Assembly (NCBI GenBank): GCA_002354035.1
Contig: DEKU01000060.1
Location: 1,459 to 65,458 of the forward strand
Origin: Bacteroidales bacterium UBA2714
GTDB lineage: Bacteria; Bacteroidota; Bacteroidia; Bacteroidales; P3
Length of the DNA: 64,000 nucleotides
Direction: 5' to 3'
Shown here: piece by piece, positions 22,372-30,790 of the stretch
Position numbering within the stretch: the stretch's first letter is position 1
Layout of the letters: every line of letters starts with the position of its first letter
Translations under genes and position numbers: made by a program
Notes under the pieces: model-generated
The model's input: the letters and a program-made list of their open reading frames with translations, nothing else
Databases searched by the model: none
What the model was told of the DNA's origin: nothing

Positions 22372-24609
22372 ATGTATGTAATCGACGAAGCCCGCGAGGA
22401 GCAAGAAATCCAGGCCAAATACGAAGAACTGATTGCGGCATGCCGCAAAAACTCCCCCCTCACCCAGAAACAGGAGGATGAAATATTCCGGGCTTTCTCC
22501 TTAGCCAAGAAAGCCCATTCCGGCACCCGTCGCAAATCGGGCGAGCCCTACATCTTCCATCCCCTGGCCGTGGCCCTCATCGCAGTTCAGGAAGTGGGTC
22601 TGGGGCCCATAGCCGTAGTCTGCGCCCTGCTGCACGACGTGGTTGAGGACACCGACATCACCCTCGACCAAATCCGCACCATCTTCGGCGACCGCGTCGC
22701 GGTAATCGTCGACGGGGTGACCAAAATCGAGGATGTCCTCTTCATGCCCGACATAGAATCCAAACAGGCTGAGAATTACCGCAAAATCCTCCTCTCCATG
22801 TGCAACGACGCATACGTCATCTTCCTCAAACTCTGCGACCGTCTGCACAACATGCGCACCCTCGGCTCCATGAAAGACACCAAAAAACTGGCCATCTCCG
22901 CCGAAACACAATATCTCTACATCCCTCTGGCCCACCGCTTGGGGCTCTACTCCATCAAAACCGAGCTCGAAGAGCTCGTCATGAAATACACCAATCCCGA
23001 CAAATACAACGAGATTGCCGCCCTCATTAACAAAACCGCCGGCACCGAAGACCGCCTCAAGGAGTGCTTCACCAAAAGAGTCACCCGCATGCTCGATGCC
23101 AACGGCTACAAATACACCATCAAAACCCGCATCAAATCCGTCTACAGCTGCTGGAAAAAGATGGAACGCAAAGGCGTCAAGTTCGACGAAATATACGACC
23201 TCTACGCCATGCGCATCATCCTCGACGTGCCCCAAGAGTCCGAAAAATCCGAATGCTTCAAAGTCTACTCCCTCATCTCCTCCGCCTTCCCGCCGGACCC
23301 CACTCGTTTCCGCGACTGGATCACCACCCCCAAAACCAACGGCTACGAGTCGCTCCAAACCACCGTCATGACCCCCATCGGCCAGTGGGTTGAAGTGCAG
23401 ATACGCACCGAGCGCATGGATGTCATAGCCGAGAAAGGCATGGCCGCACACTTCCTCTACAAAGAAGCCCACCCCGAAGAGAACATCGAAAACAGCCCCG
23501 TCGAACTCTGGCTCCAGCAAATTCGCTCCACCCTCGAAAACACCGAGAAAAACGCCCTCGATCTCGTCGAGGAGTTCAAAGAAACCCTCTACATCAAAGA
23601 GATATACCTCTTCACCCCCAAAGGCGACATGATTAAACTCCCTGCCCACTCCACCGTCCTCGACTTCGCCTTCGCCATCCACACCAACCTCGGTCTCCAC
23701 TGCATGGGCGCCAAAGTGAACGGCAAGGTAGAACCCGTAGGCCACACCTTGCGCGCCGGCGAACAGGTGCAAGTGCTCACCAGCCGCAAAACACGCCCCA
23801 ACGAGGAATGGCTGGGCATGGTCCACACCTCCCGCGCACGCGAAGCCATCAAAGACTACCTCCGCAACCAGCGCAAAGGCTACCGCGAAGAGGGCCGAAT
23901 CCGCCTCCAGGAAATCCTCGGCTCACTCAACCTCCCATACTCCTCGGCCTCCATCGGCCAGATAAAACGCTACCTCGGCCTCAAAAGCGACATCGACCTC
24001 TTCTTCCAGCTCGCCATGGGCATCACCACCCACAACGACATTGCCCAATGCTTCGGCAAAGGTGTCAACCCCAACCACAACACCTACTTCATGGGCGAGT
24101 ACACCTCCCTCTTCGACAAAGACAGCACCGCCATCAAAACCTCCCAGCCCTCCGTCAACAACAGCCAGCGCTCCTTCCTCCTCGACGAGGAATACGAGCG
24201 CTACTCCACCGAACCCGCACCCTGCTGCAAACCCGTGCAGGGCGACCACGTGGTAGGCATCGTCACCGACGGCAAAATCATGGTCCACCGCACCAACTGC
24301 AAAGTGGCCATGGACGAGATGGCCAACCACGAAAACCGCATCGTCCGCGCCCGCTGGCGCCCCGGCGAGCACGTGGCCCTCCTCTCCGGCATAGCCTTCA
24401 CCGCCATCGACCGCAAAGGCCTCCTGCAGGAAATCACCGGCATCGTCACCGGTGAGATGGACCTTAACATGAGGGCCATCACCCTCGAAGCCGTCGAAGG
24501 CATCGTGCGCGGCATCATCATGCTCTACGTCCTCAACCTCGACAACCTCAACCACCTGCTCGAAAACCTGGAAAAAATAGAAGGCATAGAGGAGGTGCGC
24601 CGTATATGA
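22372..24609 (+). CDS. Bifunctional (p)ppGpp synthetase/hydrolase (Rel/SpoT family)
   Basis: Makes and degrades the stringent-response alarmone. The product is 745 residues, full length. The HD hydrolase domain has HPLAVALI (H63), LLHDVVEDT (H88, D89) and KLCDRLHNMRT (D156), so hydrolase residues are intact. The synthetase domain has RIKSVYSCWKKMERKG, IYDLYAMRI and the pocket RFRDWITTPKTNGYESLQT. A TGS domain (YLFTPKGDMIKLPAHSTVLD), a CC-containing zinc-finger-like region (PAPCCKPVQGD, HRTNCKVA) and a C-terminal ACT domain follow. It overlaps mazG by 4 bases. It is called Rel-type because both active sites look complete. The coding strand is very C-rich. Confidence 0.95.
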   Translation: MYVIDEAREEQEIQAKYEELIAACRKNSPLTQKQEDEIFRAFSLAKKAHSGTRRKSGEPYIFHPLAVALIAVQEVGLGPIAVVCALLHDVVEDTDITLDQIRTIFGDRVAVIVDGVTKIEDVLFMPDIESKQAENYRKILLSMCNDAYVIFLKLCDRLHNMRTLGSMKDTKKLAISAETQYLYIPLAHRLGLYSIKTELEELVMKYTNPDKYNEIAALINKTAGTEDRLKECFTKRVTRMLDANGYKYTIKTRIKSVYSCWKKMERKGVKFDEIYDLYAMRIILDVPQESEKSECFKVYSLISSAFPPDPTRFRDWITTPKTNGYESLQTTVMTPIGQWVEVQIRTERMDVIAEKGMAAHFLYKEAHPEENIENSPVELWLQQIRSTLENTEKNALDLVEEFKETLYIKEIYLFTPKGDMIKLPAHSTVLDFAFAIHTNLGLHCMGAKVNGKVEPVGHTLRAGEQVQVLTSRKTRPNEEWLGMVHTSRAREAIKDYLRNQRKGYREEGRIRLQEILGSLNLPYSSASIGQIKRYLGLKSDIDLFFQLAMGITTHNDIAQCFGKGVNPNHNTYFMGEYTSLFDKDSTAIKTSQPSVNNSQRSFLLDEEYERYSTEPAPCCKPVQGDHVVGIVTDGKIMVHRTNCKVAMDEMANHENRIVRARWRPGEHVALLSGIAFTAIDRKGLLQEITGIVTGEMDLNMRAITLEAVEGIVRGIIMLYVLNLDNLNHLLENLEKIEGIEEVRRI

Positions 24610-25292
24610 ACCAGACCGACATCAGCGCCCTCCAGCGCCTCAGCCACACCCTCGACATCCTGCGCCGCCAATGCCCGTGGGACCGCGTGCAGACCATCCA
24701 AAGCCTGCGCTACCTCACCATCGAGGAAACCTACGAACTCAGCGAAGCCATCCTCCGCCTTGCCGACCCTCCCGACGGCTCTTCCCCCGCCCCGCTCAAC
24801 GCCGAATTCAAAAAAGAACTCGGCGACCTCTTCATGCACCTTCTCTTCTACGCCAAAATAGCCGACGAGGAAGGTCGCTTCACGCCCGCCGACATCTTCA
24901 ACGCCATCACCGACAAACTCATCAGCCGCCACCCCTTCATCTTCCACCCCGACGCCTACGAGGGCGAAAGCTGGGAGCAACTCAAGATGCACGAAGGACG
25001 GCGCTCCGTCCTCGACGGGGTGCCGGCCAGCCTCCCCCCCTTGGTCAAAGCCGTCCGTCTGCAGGAGAAAGCCGCCGGCATCGGCGTGGACCCCACCCTG
25101 CCAGCCGACTCCCCCGAACCGCTCAACCTCGGCAGCGATGCCGCCCTCGACGAGGAAACCGTCGGGACACTCCTGTTCAACCTCATCCACTGGGCCCACG
25201 ACCACGGCATCAATGCAGACACCGCTCTGGCCCGTGCCAACCAGCGCTTCCAGGACAAAGTGCGCGCATCCGAAAAGCAGCAGGACCATTGA
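24606..25292 (+). CDS. mazG: Nucleoside triphosphate pyrophosphohydrolase MazG
   Basis: Hydrolyses (d)NTPs to monophosphates, a house-cleaning enzyme that in E. coli also affects (p)ppGpp levels. The product is 228 residues, slightly shorter than the E. coli protein. The N-terminal MazG fold shows RRQCPWDRVQT, the EETYE metal-binding motif (about 41-45), FKKELGDLFMHLLFYAKIADEEGRF and SRHPFIF, followed by a weaker C-terminal repeat ending HDHGINADTALARANQRF. Start ATG at 24606 overlaps the rel stop (ATGA). The rel-mazG pairing fits a shared role in nucleotide stress, by inference. Confidence 0.92.
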   Translation: MNQTDISALQRLSHTLDILRRQCPWDRVQTIQSLRYLTIEETYELSEAILRLADPPDGSSPAPLNAEFKKELGDLFMHLLFYAKIADEEGRFTPADIFNAITDKLISRHPFIFHPDAYEGESWEQLKMHEGRRSVLDGVPASLPPLVKAVRLQEKAAGIGVDPTLPADSPEPLNLGSDAALDEETVGTLLFNLIHWAHDHGINADTALARANQRFQDKVRASEKQQDH

Positions 25293-25434
25293 ATGTTTTA
25301 TTGCTTGAATGCTTGATTGTTCTTTTGTTCGAATGTGTTAATAAGGATTCTGTAATTCAGTCCTTGGGGCTGAGATATGGATAGCGCCGCACAAACCGTA
25401 GACGCAACGCAGTGATTGTCTGGTCCGTCAGGAA

Positions 25435-25452
25435 GCGTCCCGACAGGGACGC
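25435..25452. repeat. Perfect palindrome, possible interspersed repeat
   Basis: GCGTCCC (25435-25441) and GGGACGC (25446-25452) flank GACA. The surrounding stretch (about 25395-25490) has a composition unlike its neighbours and resembles REP-like intergenic elements; no second copy was found in this window. Confidence 0.5.
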
Positions 25453-25532
25453 GACATAGAAACAAATAGGTATAACCCGCCCTAATCGGATGGATGACTG
25501 GCCGATTTGCTCCCTGGCAAAGAGGCTATTTA

Positions 25533-25576
25533 TTTTCTGTTTTGTTTCTGTTTCTTTTCTGTTTTGTTTCTGTTTC
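25533..25576. repeat. 22-bp perfect tandem duplication
   Basis: The unit TTTTCTGTTTTGTTTCTG + TTTC occurs twice without mismatch (25533-25554 and 25555-25576). It is pyrimidine-rich and non-coding, probably a slippage product. Confidence 0.85.
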
Positions 25577-25694
25577 TTCTCTTCAGCAGTGGATAAATAG
25601 GGGAGAAACATCGGCAAAGCGGGGGGAAAAGAGCGTTGTCGTTGCCCGCCTTCCCTGCCTCGGCGCGGGCGATGGCTCCGGGCTGCGGTTGTTC

Positions 25695-25970
25695 CTCAAG
25701 CTTGATTATTTTCTTTGTGAGTGTGTGTGTGAAATCCGAAATGGTGATAAAGTATATCTGTGGAGGCAGGTGGGAAAGGTTTAAAATGGCGGATTCCTCT
25801 GTGTGGACAAGTGTCATCCGGGTGCGACCGTAGGTGTCTTGGATGGTAATGGTTGATGGTGTTTGGGGAAGGTTGCATATTGTCAGGAAATCTGATACGG
25901 GGTTTGGCCGGAGCGTCATACACTCTGGGGCTATAGTGTCAATGTGATGCCACTGGTATTGAATGATACA
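25695..25970 (-). pseudogene. Remnant of a type IX secretion C-terminal sorting domain
   Basis: On the - strand the frame reads LRPNPVSDFLTI, then TITIQDTYGRTRM, LNLSHLPPQIYFITI and LTKKIIKLE. This is the pattern of T9SS type A sorting domains (PNP start, GR turn, LPxGxY-like strand, final basic KKIIK). A secreted effector domain that should precede it is absent: upstream codons to 26168 are proline/serine/threonine-rich filler, and downstream the frame runs on past KLE into repeat-derived lysine/asparagine codons. It is therefore called a decayed tail of a former secreted protein. A short intact orphan is possible but less likely. Confidence 0.5.
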
Positions 25971-26168
25971 GGTGTCGTCCTGGTGACAGAATCGACTGAC
26001 ATTGTCGTGATGATAAACCTTCTGTCCGTCCTTGTGGCTGTTTGCAAAATAAAAAATTAAATATACAGGGAGGGAACTGAGGATAAAACGGGGGGATAGG
26101 GCAGAGGTTGACGGGATATGTCGCTGCGCACTGTGGGGGGGATGTTGGCTTGTGGGTTGTCCGGTGCA

Positions 26169-26483
26169 TCAGAGGCACTCTTTGAGGGCGACAAGGAACT
26201 GGCGGGCTTCGGTGAGGGTCTTGACGAGTTGCATTGTGTCGTCGAGGTTGTTGTCGAGGCGTAGTTGTTGGCGGGCTCCGTCGAGGGTGTAGCCGCAGTC
26301 GCGTGTGAGGTGGAGGATTTGACGCAGGAGGTCGATGTCGGAGTCGGTGTAGTAGCGGGTGCCTTTTTTGTTTTTGTGGGGCCGCAGTGAGGGGAACTCG
26401 GTCTCGTAGTAGCGCAGGAGGGAGGGGTTGACTTGCAGCATTTGGGCCACTTCGCCTATGGAATGATATAGTTTGTCGGTCAT
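26169..26483 (-). CDS. MerR-family transcriptional regulator
   Basis: A 104-residue regulator. The winged HTH is clear: LYHSIGEVAQMLQVNPSLLRYYETEFPSL (about 5-33), followed by RPHKNKKGTRYYTDSDIDLLRQI. The remainder is a short dimerisation helix; no effector-binding domain or cysteine pair for metal sensing is present. It is 11 bases downstream of lptD on the same strand, so probably its operon partner. Similar small MerR proteins are common in Bacteroidota, and the target is unknown. Confidence 0.88.
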   Translation of the reverse strand: MTDKLYHSIGEVAQMLQVNPSLLRYYETEFPSLRPHKNKKGTRYYTDSDIDLLRQILHLTRDCGYTLDGARQQLRLDNNLDDTMQLVKTLTEARQFLVALKECL

Positions 26484-26494
26484 GGGTGGGGTGT

Positions 26495-29197
26495 TTAATA
26501 GGAGTAATAGCCTTGGTTGTCTTGGTAGGATTGTTGTTTTTGGTATTTCACGTCTTTAAGGCTGGAGGCTTTAATGTTGATGACGAAGTTCCAGCTTTTG
26601 TAGTAGCCGAAGGGTACCCAGTTGAAGCGCATTTCCCAGCAGTGGAGGTCGCGGTAGATGTCGAGGGAGGTGTAGGAGAGGCCTTTGTTGACGAAATCGT
26701 AGCCGGTGGATATGGCCACGCGCCAGTTGTGGGTGATGTCGGCGTTGGCCGAGAGGCTGAGGGTCTGGATGATGTCGTTTTTGAAGTTGTATTGAGCGGC
26801 GACGTAGGTGCTGACGTAGCTGAGGGTGTAGTTGAGGGATACGTTCCAGGGCATGGAGAAATCGGCGTAGGTGCCCATGAGGAGCGAGGGGTTGTAGTTG
26901 TAGGGCGACTGCATGATGGGAGCCACGATTTGCTGGCCTTGGCTTTTGGTTTTTGCTCCCTCTTTGTCGGATTTGAAGGTGTTGTTGTTGATGCTGTAGG
27001 AAATCTGGGTGCTCCAGGTGGAGTTGTTCTTTTGGAGGAGTTTTTTCTGTCCCGGCTCGTTCCAGATGAAGCGGTTGTGTTTGCGGCCTTCGTTGTCGAT
27101 AAAATAGGGGCTGAAGGAGCTGGAGTAGTTGATGACGAGGTTTTTGAAGAGGGTGGTTCGTCCGGTGATGGCGAGGTCGGACCAGCGGAGCGAGTCGCGG
27201 GCCATGTCGTAGCTCATGGAGATGTTGAAGCTTTCGAGGAGGGTGATTTTGCGGGTGCCGGTGACGGTGTCTTTGGGGTTGGCCACTTTCATTTCGAGGT
27301 TGTTGCCGATGCTGAAGTTGATGCGGCCTGAACGGCCGTCGGCCGGTCCACCGTAAAGGCTTTGCTCGAAGATGGAGTAGCGGTGAACGTAGCCTGTGGT
27401 GTCGGTGTAGGATTGCCACCATCCCAGTGCCGGGTTGCCGAAGTCGGGATGATAGCTGAAGGTGACGGAGGGGTTGATGACGTGGCGGATGGCCTTGACA
27501 GGGCCGATGCGGAAGTTGAACATGCCGTAGATGCGGGTGGAGAGTGAGGAGTTGAAGCTCACCTCGCGGTTGCCTCGGAATCCGCGCACGGTGTCGATGG
27601 TCAGGCTGCCGGTCGAGCTGTCGTAGTTCTTGCGGATGGTGGACCAGTGCCATCGTTCGTTGTAGTTGGCTGAGTTGGTCCAGTTGAAGAATTTGAGCAC
27701 TTTGAGGGTGAGTGTGAGGGGGATGGCGTGCTGGATGCCATATTGCATGCGTTGGAGGGTCTGGAGTTTGAGGAGGTCGGAGTCCTGTGAGTTGATGTTG
27801 TTGTCGGCCGTGAAGGAGTAGGAGAGGGAGAGGTTTTCGTACCACCGCAAGTTGCCGGCGGCCTCTTTGCGGCGCAGGGGATAGAAGGTGGTGGAGCTGA
27901 GGGAGAGGGAGGGGAGTTTGAGGTTGATGAGTCCGGTCTGGGCGTTGTACGATTCGCGGAGCGAGGCGGCAAAGTTGAGGGAGCTGCCCAGCTGGGCGGT
28001 GTAGGAGATGGAGGAGGTGGTGGTGCTGTTGAAATAGTCGTTGCGGTTGGTGGTGTTTTTGTTGTAGTTGCGGCTTTGGAGATTGACGTTGGCCGAGAAT
28101 CGGCTGCGGGGGTTGGCTTTGGAGTCTTGGTCATGCTTCCAGGCGATTTTGAAGTCGCTGTATTTGCGGAAGGTGTTGCTGTCGCCCGGTATGCCTTCTT
28201 TGGTGATGCCATACCGGATGTCGAAGTTGCCTTTGTATTTATAGCGGACGTAGTAGTTGCTTTTGGCTTCGGCGGCCCAGCTGAGGTTGGTATATATTTC
28301 GCCAATCAAGGCGAGGTCGAGGTTGTCGTTGAGGGCGAAGTAGTAGCCGCCGTCTTTGAGGTAGTAGCCCCGGTTGTTCATCCATCCATAGCTGGGCATG
28401 AGGATGCCAGAGGTGCGGTCGTGGCTCATGGGGAAGAAGGCGAAGGGGAGGACCAACGGGGTGGGCACATCCTCGATGGTCACGTAGGCAGGCCCGGTAA
28501 AGATTTTGTCGCCGGTGATGAGTTTGGAGCGGGTGAAGTTGATGGCGAAGTGGGGGTGGGCATGGTTGCAGGTGGTGTACTGCCCGCCATTGAGATACAT
28601 GACCGAGTCGCTGACGCGTTTCACACGCGAGCCATGCAGGAATCCGTCGCCCTGCTGGGTGATGACGCCGGAGATTAGCCCTTTGTGGGTGTTGTAGTTG
28701 AAGACTATGGTGTCGGCCATGTACTCGTCCTCGCCCTGTTTGAAAAACGGCCGGCCAGTGATTTTCCCTGCGGTGTCCGTGACTGGTTGGGCGCTGAGGA
28801 TTTGTTTGTCAAAGTCCACACGGATGGCGTCGGCCTTGAGTTCCATGCCGTCGTATTCTATAACGCCTTTCGAATAGAGTTGTGCTTTGCGACTGTTGAT
28901 GTCGATGGCAATAGAGTCGGAGGCTTGGTAGTGGACAATGCTGGTGAGGGCGTTGGGCGAAGCAGCCAGAGGAGGGAGAGAAGGGGAGCGGCTCAGCGAG
29001 TCGAGGGTGTCGGCGATAGCGGCCAGACTGTCGGCCAAGGAATGAAGAGAGTCGGGCGGAGTGGGGAGGGAAAGGGCAGTGTCGGGTGTGCGGAGGGGTG
29101 TGTCGATGCCCAGGCGCACCGAATCGTTTTGGGCGCCAGCCACCATGGGGAGCGCCATGAGGGAGACTAACAGGCAGATGTTCAAAATTTTCCGCAT
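26495..29197 (-). CDS. lptD: LPS-assembly protein LptD (OstA-like), outer membrane
   Basis: Outer-membrane barrel that inserts lipopolysaccharide at the cell surface, in the Lpt pathway. The product is 900 residues from the ATG at 29197. An upstream in-frame codon at 29236 would lie in the promoter, so it was rejected. A signal peptide (MRKILNICLLVSLMALPMVAGA) precedes a serine/leucine-rich linker (DSLHSLADSLAAIADTLDSL). An OstA-like jellyroll follows (YSKGVIEYDGMELKADAIRVDF; YMADTIVFNYNTHKGLISGV), with VPTPLVLPFAFFPM, then a long beta-barrel of alternating aromatic strands ending GYYSY. One conserved-looking pair of cysteines is not obvious. merR follows. Confidence 0.88.
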   Translation of the reverse strand: MRKILNICLLVSLMALPMVAGAQNDSVRLGIDTPLRTPDTALSLPTPPDSLHSLADSLAAIADTLDSLSRSPSLPPLAASPNALTSIVHYQASDSIAIDINSRKAQLYSKGVIEYDGMELKADAIRVDFDKQILSAQPVTDTAGKITGRPFFKQGEDEYMADTIVFNYNTHKGLISGVITQQGDGFLHGSRVKRVSDSVMYLNGGQYTTCNHAHPHFAINFTRSKLITGDKIFTGPAYVTIEDVPTPLVLPFAFFPMSHDRTSGILMPSYGWMNNRGYYLKDGGYYFALNDNLDLALIGEIYTNLSWAAEAKSNYYVRYKYKGNFDIRYGITKEGIPGDSNTFRKYSDFKIAWKHDQDSKANPRSRFSANVNLQSRNYNKNTTNRNDYFNSTTTSSISYTAQLGSSLNFAASLRESYNAQTGLINLKLPSLSLSSTTFYPLRRKEAAGNLRWYENLSLSYSFTADNNINSQDSDLLKLQTLQRMQYGIQHAIPLTLTLKVLKFFNWTNSANYNERWHWSTIRKNYDSSTGSLTIDTVRGFRGNREVSFNSSLSTRIYGMFNFRIGPVKAIRHVINPSVTFSYHPDFGNPALGWWQSYTDTTGYVHRYSIFEQSLYGGPADGRSGRINFSIGNNLEMKVANPKDTVTGTRKITLLESFNISMSYDMARDSLRWSDLAITGRTTLFKNLVINYSSSFSPYFIDNEGRKHNRFIWNEPGQKKLLQKNNSTWSTQISYSINNNTFKSDKEGAKTKSQGQQIVAPIMQSPYNYNPSLLMGTYADFSMPWNVSLNYTLSYVSTYVAAQYNFKNDIIQTLSLSANADITHNWRVAISTGYDFVNKGLSYTSLDIYRDLHCWEMRFNWVPFGYYKSWNFVINIKASSLKDVKYQKQQSYQDNQGYYSY

Positions 29198-29225
29198 AAA
29201 CTGTTTTGCTTTCCGATTTTCATCG

Positions 29226-29233
29226 TATCTTTG
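29226..29233 (+). promoter_or_regulatory. -7 element for the amidase gene
   Basis: TATCTTTG preceded by a TTTTG 17 bases upstream (-33-like, about 29203-29207). Expected start near 29240, leader about 60 bases to the ATG at 29301. Confidence 0.65.
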
Positions 29234-29246
29234 CAAAATGAATTTG

Positions 29247-29254
29247 CAAAGATA
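29247..29254 (-). promoter_or_regulatory. -7 element for lptD
   Basis: The - strand reads TATCTTTG 50 bases upstream of the lptD ATG at 29197. It faces the + strand element at 29226-29233, so both start sites would fall inside the same palindrome. Confidence 0.6.
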
Positions 29255-29300
29255 CCAACTTTTTGCTGAATAATAAAAAATATATAATAGTATACTGAAA

Positions 29301-30665
29301 ATGAAACGCTTATTTGCTCTTTTTATTGTGCTTTTCTGCTTGACGGGTACAGTTTTTTCTCAAAAAAAGTCGGGTGGGCAAGTGAAAACAGTGGTCATCG
29401 ATGCAGGCCATGGCGGAGACAAGCCTGGAGCTGTGGGTAGAAAGACACAAGAAAAAACGCTGACACTACAGATGGCGTTGAAGCTTGGAAAACTGATTGA
29501 GGACAACTACCCTGACGTGACAATTATCTTTACCCGTACCACTGATATCGACATCACCCTTGCCGACCGCGCCCGCTTAGCCAACAAAGCCAAGGCGGAC
29601 CTTTTCATCTCCATCCACTGCAACTCTTGGACCAACAGCACCCCTACCGGTGTGGAAACATACGTCATGGGACTGTCCCAGAGCAAAGCCAACATGGAGG
29701 TGGCAAAGAAAGAAAACGCCGATATTTTGCTCGAAAAAGGCTACAAGGACAACAGCGACTACCAAGGGTTCGACCCCAACTCGCCCGAGAGCTACGTCAT
29801 GTTTGCCATGTACCAAAATGCCTATCTGGACAAAAGTCTTGACTTTGCAGGATTCATTCAGGATCAGTATAAGTCGGCCATAAAGACCATCAATCGCGGG
29901 GTGAAGCAAGCCGAGATATTTGTGCTTTACAAAACAGCCATGCCCGCAGTGCTGACCGAAGTGGGCTTTATCAGTAACCCCGAAGAGGAGCAGTACATGA
30001 TGTCCGACCAAGGGCAGGCCGCCATCGTGTCCAGCATCTTCAAAGCCTTTGTCACCTACAAAAGCAAAGTGGAAGGCGTCAAGCCCCCCAAGGATTTGAA
30101 GATAGACTTGAAAGGCTATCAGTCAAAAGCCAAGAAAGAGATCAATCCACCCGTGAAGCCCACAGAGCCCGAGCCCAAGGCTGAGGAGCAAAAGCCAGTC
30201 GAGCCGAAGGCCCCAGAGGCTCCCACATCAGACCAGCCCAGCGCTTTTGTTCCGTCAACCGCACCGACCAATGTGGAACCCCCGCTGCCAATGGAAGAAC
30301 CCAAAGCCCCCAACGTGGCCGAACAGGTGGTGTCCAGTGATGAAGCTGACCAGCCGTCGGCAACAACCCCACCGCCCTCTGACCAAAGTCAGGAAGTGAT
30401 ATTCAAAGTCCAGTTTATGACCAGCGGCAAGGCCTTGAAAGAGAAATCAAGAGAGTTTAAAGGCATAACAGAATATGACTATTACGTCCAGAACGGAACC
30501 TATTGTTACACCACAGGGCAGTTCAAGACAGCCCGTGAAGCAGCACAATACCAAAAAGAAATCCGTGCCAAAGGGTTTGGCGATGCCTTCGTCGTGGCCT
30601 TTATGGATGGCCAACGCATTTCCCTGCAAAAAGCCAAAGAAATCCTCGACAGCCGGAAGCGATAA
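29301..30665 (+). CDS. N-acetylmuramoyl-L-alanine amidase with SPOR domain
   Basis: Periplasmic hydrolase that cleaves peptide stems from peptidoglycan during division. The product is 454 residues. A signal peptide (about 1-20) is followed by an Amidase_3 domain with zinc and catalytic residues in TVVIDAGHGGDKPGA, the EKTLTLQ glutamate, FISIHCNSW and the second glutamate in VLTEVGFISNPEE. Then comes a proline/glutamate/lysine-rich linker (about 270-365), and a C-terminal SPOR-like repeat (FKVQFMTSGKAL, VQNGTYCYTTGQFKTAREA) that binds denuded glycan at the septum. AmiC/AmiA-like by domain content. It has its own promoter, facing lptD. Confidence 0.93.
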   Translation: MKRLFALFIVLFCLTGTVFSQKKSGGQVKTVVIDAGHGGDKPGAVGRKTQEKTLTLQMALKLGKLIEDNYPDVTIIFTRTTDIDITLADRARLANKAKADLFISIHCNSWTNSTPTGVETYVMGLSQSKANMEVAKKENADILLEKGYKDNSDYQGFDPNSPESYVMFAMYQNAYLDKSLDFAGFIQDQYKSAIKTINRGVKQAEIFVLYKTAMPAVLTEVGFISNPEEEQYMMSDQGQAAIVSSIFKAFVTYKSKVEGVKPPKDLKIDLKGYQSKAKKEINPPVKPTEPEPKAEEQKPVEPKAPEAPTSDQPSAFVPSTAPTNVEPPLPMEEPKAPNVAEQVVSSDEADQPSATTPPPSDQSQEVIFKVQFMTSGKALKEKSREFKGITEYDYYVQNGTYCYTTGQFKTAREAAQYQKEIRAKGFGDAFVVAFMDGQRISLQKAKEILDSRKR

Positions 30666-30790
30666 GATTACCCCGGAAAGCCGAGATGACGCACCGGATT
30701 TCCGTACATGGTAAAAAACCTTTGTCGCATAAAACACTTTTTTCACCCTTTCGCCGTTAAAGGCAACAAACACGAACAACGAAACAAGCA

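Larger units (their letters stand above)
25293..25694. other. Decayed intergenic region with repeats
   Basis: About 400 bases between mazG and the T9SS remnant, with no supported gene. It holds a short direct-repeat-like start (TGCTTGAATGCTTGATTG), a GC-rich palindrome at 25435-25452, a perfect 22-bp tandem duplication at 25533-25576, and a variant of the AGTGTATAAATAG element at 25588-25602. Confidence 0.55.
29225..29255. repeat. 13-bp perfect inverted repeat carrying two head-on -7 elements
   Basis: GTATCTTTGCAAA (29225-29237) and TTTGCAAAGATAC (29243-29255) are exact inverse copies with a 5-base spacer. Each arm holds a TATCTTTG element, one per strand. Confidence 0.9.

Noticed and set aside
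22501..23826. 441-codon antisense frame in the rel gene
   Set aside because: Gly/Phe/Glu-rich shadow of C-rich coding DNA.
26571..27845. 424-codon frame overlapping lptD in another frame
   Set aside because: Pro/His/Arg/Gln-rich shadow; no start signals.
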